A DNA stretch of 64,000 nucleotides from Desulfobacteraceae bacterium (GTDB lineage: Bacteria > Desulfobacterota > Desulfobacteria > Desulfobacterales > Desulfosalsimonadaceae): the NCBI GenBank assembly GCA_011390465.1, contig JAABSH010000003.1, positions 1-64,000 on the forward strand. Reading direction: 5' to 3'. The number at the start of each line of letters is the position of its first letter. The first letter of the stretch is position 1. The notes below the pieces were generated by a model. That model had not been told where the DNA came from, did no database searches, and saw only the letters and a list, made by a program, of their open reading frames with translations. The position numbers were made by a program, and so were the translations under genes. This document shows, one piece after another, positions 63,305 to 64,000 of the stretch.

Positions 63305-64000
63305 ATGACAGAACAAAAAAAACAGAACCCGCTGCTCTCGGTCCGGAATCTCACCGTTCAGTTTGAAACGGATGACGGCCTGGTGACAGCGGCTGACCAG
63401 GTGAGTTTTCATCTGATGAAAGGTGAAAATGTCGGACTGGTGGGGGAATCCGGGTGCGGCAAATCCGTAACCGCTCTTTCCATTCCCCGCCTGATTCCAT
63501 CTCCTCCGGGCCGGATTGCGGCAGATGAAATTCTCTTTGACGGTCAGGATATCCTTTCCATGACATCAAAGGAGATGCGGCAGATCCGGGGCCGGGCCGT
63601 GAGCATGATTTTTCAGGAACCGTCATCCGCCCTGTCCCCCCTGCACCGCATCGGCCGGCAGATGACCGAAGCCCTGCTGCTTCACCGGAAACTGCCGGAA
63701 AAAGAGGCCTGGCAGGTGGCACAACAATGGCTGGCAAAAGTGGGCATAGCTGATTCCCCGGAACGAATGTACGCCTATCCGTTTCAGCTTTCCGGCGGCA
63801 TGCAGCAGCGGATCATGATCGCCATGGCCCTGATGCTGTCTCCCCGGCTGATTATTGCGGATGAACCCACCACAGCCCTGGATGTGACCACCCAGGCTCA
63901 GGTGTTTGATCTTATCCGGGACATGAAGCAGGATGACACCTCTATGCTGCTGATTACCCATGATATGGGAGTGGTGTGGGAAATGTGCGAGCGGATTCTG
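63305..64000 (+). CDS. yejF: Peptide ABC transporter ATPase YejF-like, 5' part
   Basis: The frame is open from ATG 63305 to the window end (232 codons), so the gene is cut. Oligopeptide-type ABC ATPase: Walker [25 protein letters not shown], signature LSGGMQQRI, Walker [14 protein letters not shown] and H-loop LLITHD are visible. In full-length YejF a second ATPase half follows; that part is outside the window. It starts 21 bases after yejE. Confidence 0.88.
   Translation, partial: MTEQKKQNPLLSVRNLTVQFETDDGLVTAADQVSFHLMKGENVGLVGESGCGKSVTALSIPRLIPSPPGRIAADEILFDGQDILSMTSKEMRQIRGRAVSMIFQEPSSALSPLHRIGRQMTEALLLHRKLPEKEAWQVAQQWLAKVGIADSPERMYAYPFQLSGGMQQRIMIAMALMLSPRLIIADEPTTALDVTTQAQVFDLIRDMKQDDTSMLLITHDMGVVWEMCERIL

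Overview
The window reads as a chromosomal segment of a Gram-negative, probably anaerobic bacterium. A sulfate-reducing Desulfobacterota member (Desulfobacterales-like) is the best guess. This is inferred from gene style and content: a two-gene SufC/SufB-type Fe-S assembly pair, a Tol-Pal envelope system, stand-alone tandem universal stress proteins, and interspersed 'CACCGCAAAG' and 'GACGGCTTCGTAAAAAGTC' hairpin repeats. No rRNA gene or species marker is present, so taxonomy is an inference.

Layout. (1) 1-8.3 kb, plus strand: the end of an RND efflux pump gene, a two-domain universal stress protein, a PsiE-like membrane protein, an internally deleted CGGC-domain remnant, an SGNH hydrolase, small acidic or coiled-coil proteins, a flavin disulfide oxidoreductase, and a B12-binding-type radical SAM protein with two unknown followers. 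(2) 8.4-10.1 kb: sufC and a short SufB/D-core protein. (3) 10.1-16.3 kb, minus strand: a tightly overlapping operon of glycosidase, GT4 glycosyltransferase, BCCT osmolyte transporter and universal stress protein. (4) 16.7-21.7 kb, minus strand: alpha/beta hydrolase, murI, a YkgJ-type Cys-cluster protein, recR, ybaB and dnaX, followed by tRNA-Ser(GGA) and a Ca/Na antiporter.

(5) 23.5-40.6 kb, minus strand: a complete type I BREX phage-defence locus in canonical order brxA-brxB-brxC-pglX-pglZ-brxL. Extra genes are inserted: a GxxExxY-family protein between brxC and pglX, and between pglX and pglZ two small proteins with C-terminal membrane anchors, an AlbA_2-type ATP-binding protein and a small antitoxin-like protein. 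Six gene junctions carry related hairpin repeats. The locus lies directly beside tRNA-Ser(CGA). The extra genes and repeats are the most novel part of the window.

(6) 41-48.4 kb: a TrmN6-like methyltransferase and a DUF721/DciA-like protein (minus), then hflK-hflC, a 31-codon COX24-like basic ORF (minus), a zincin-motif protein, an FmdB-type zinc ribbon and groES-groEL. (7) 48.6-56.9 kb, plus strand: tolQ-tolR-tolA-like-tolB-pal-cpoB, then ruvC-ruvA-ruvB and a SAM hydroxide adenosyltransferase. These run close together and probably form one or two long operons. (8) 57.3-64 kb: rplM-rpsI, a convergent PAS-PAS-GGDEF diguanylate cyclase, and a yejBEF-like peptide ABC importer, cut off by the window end inside yejF.
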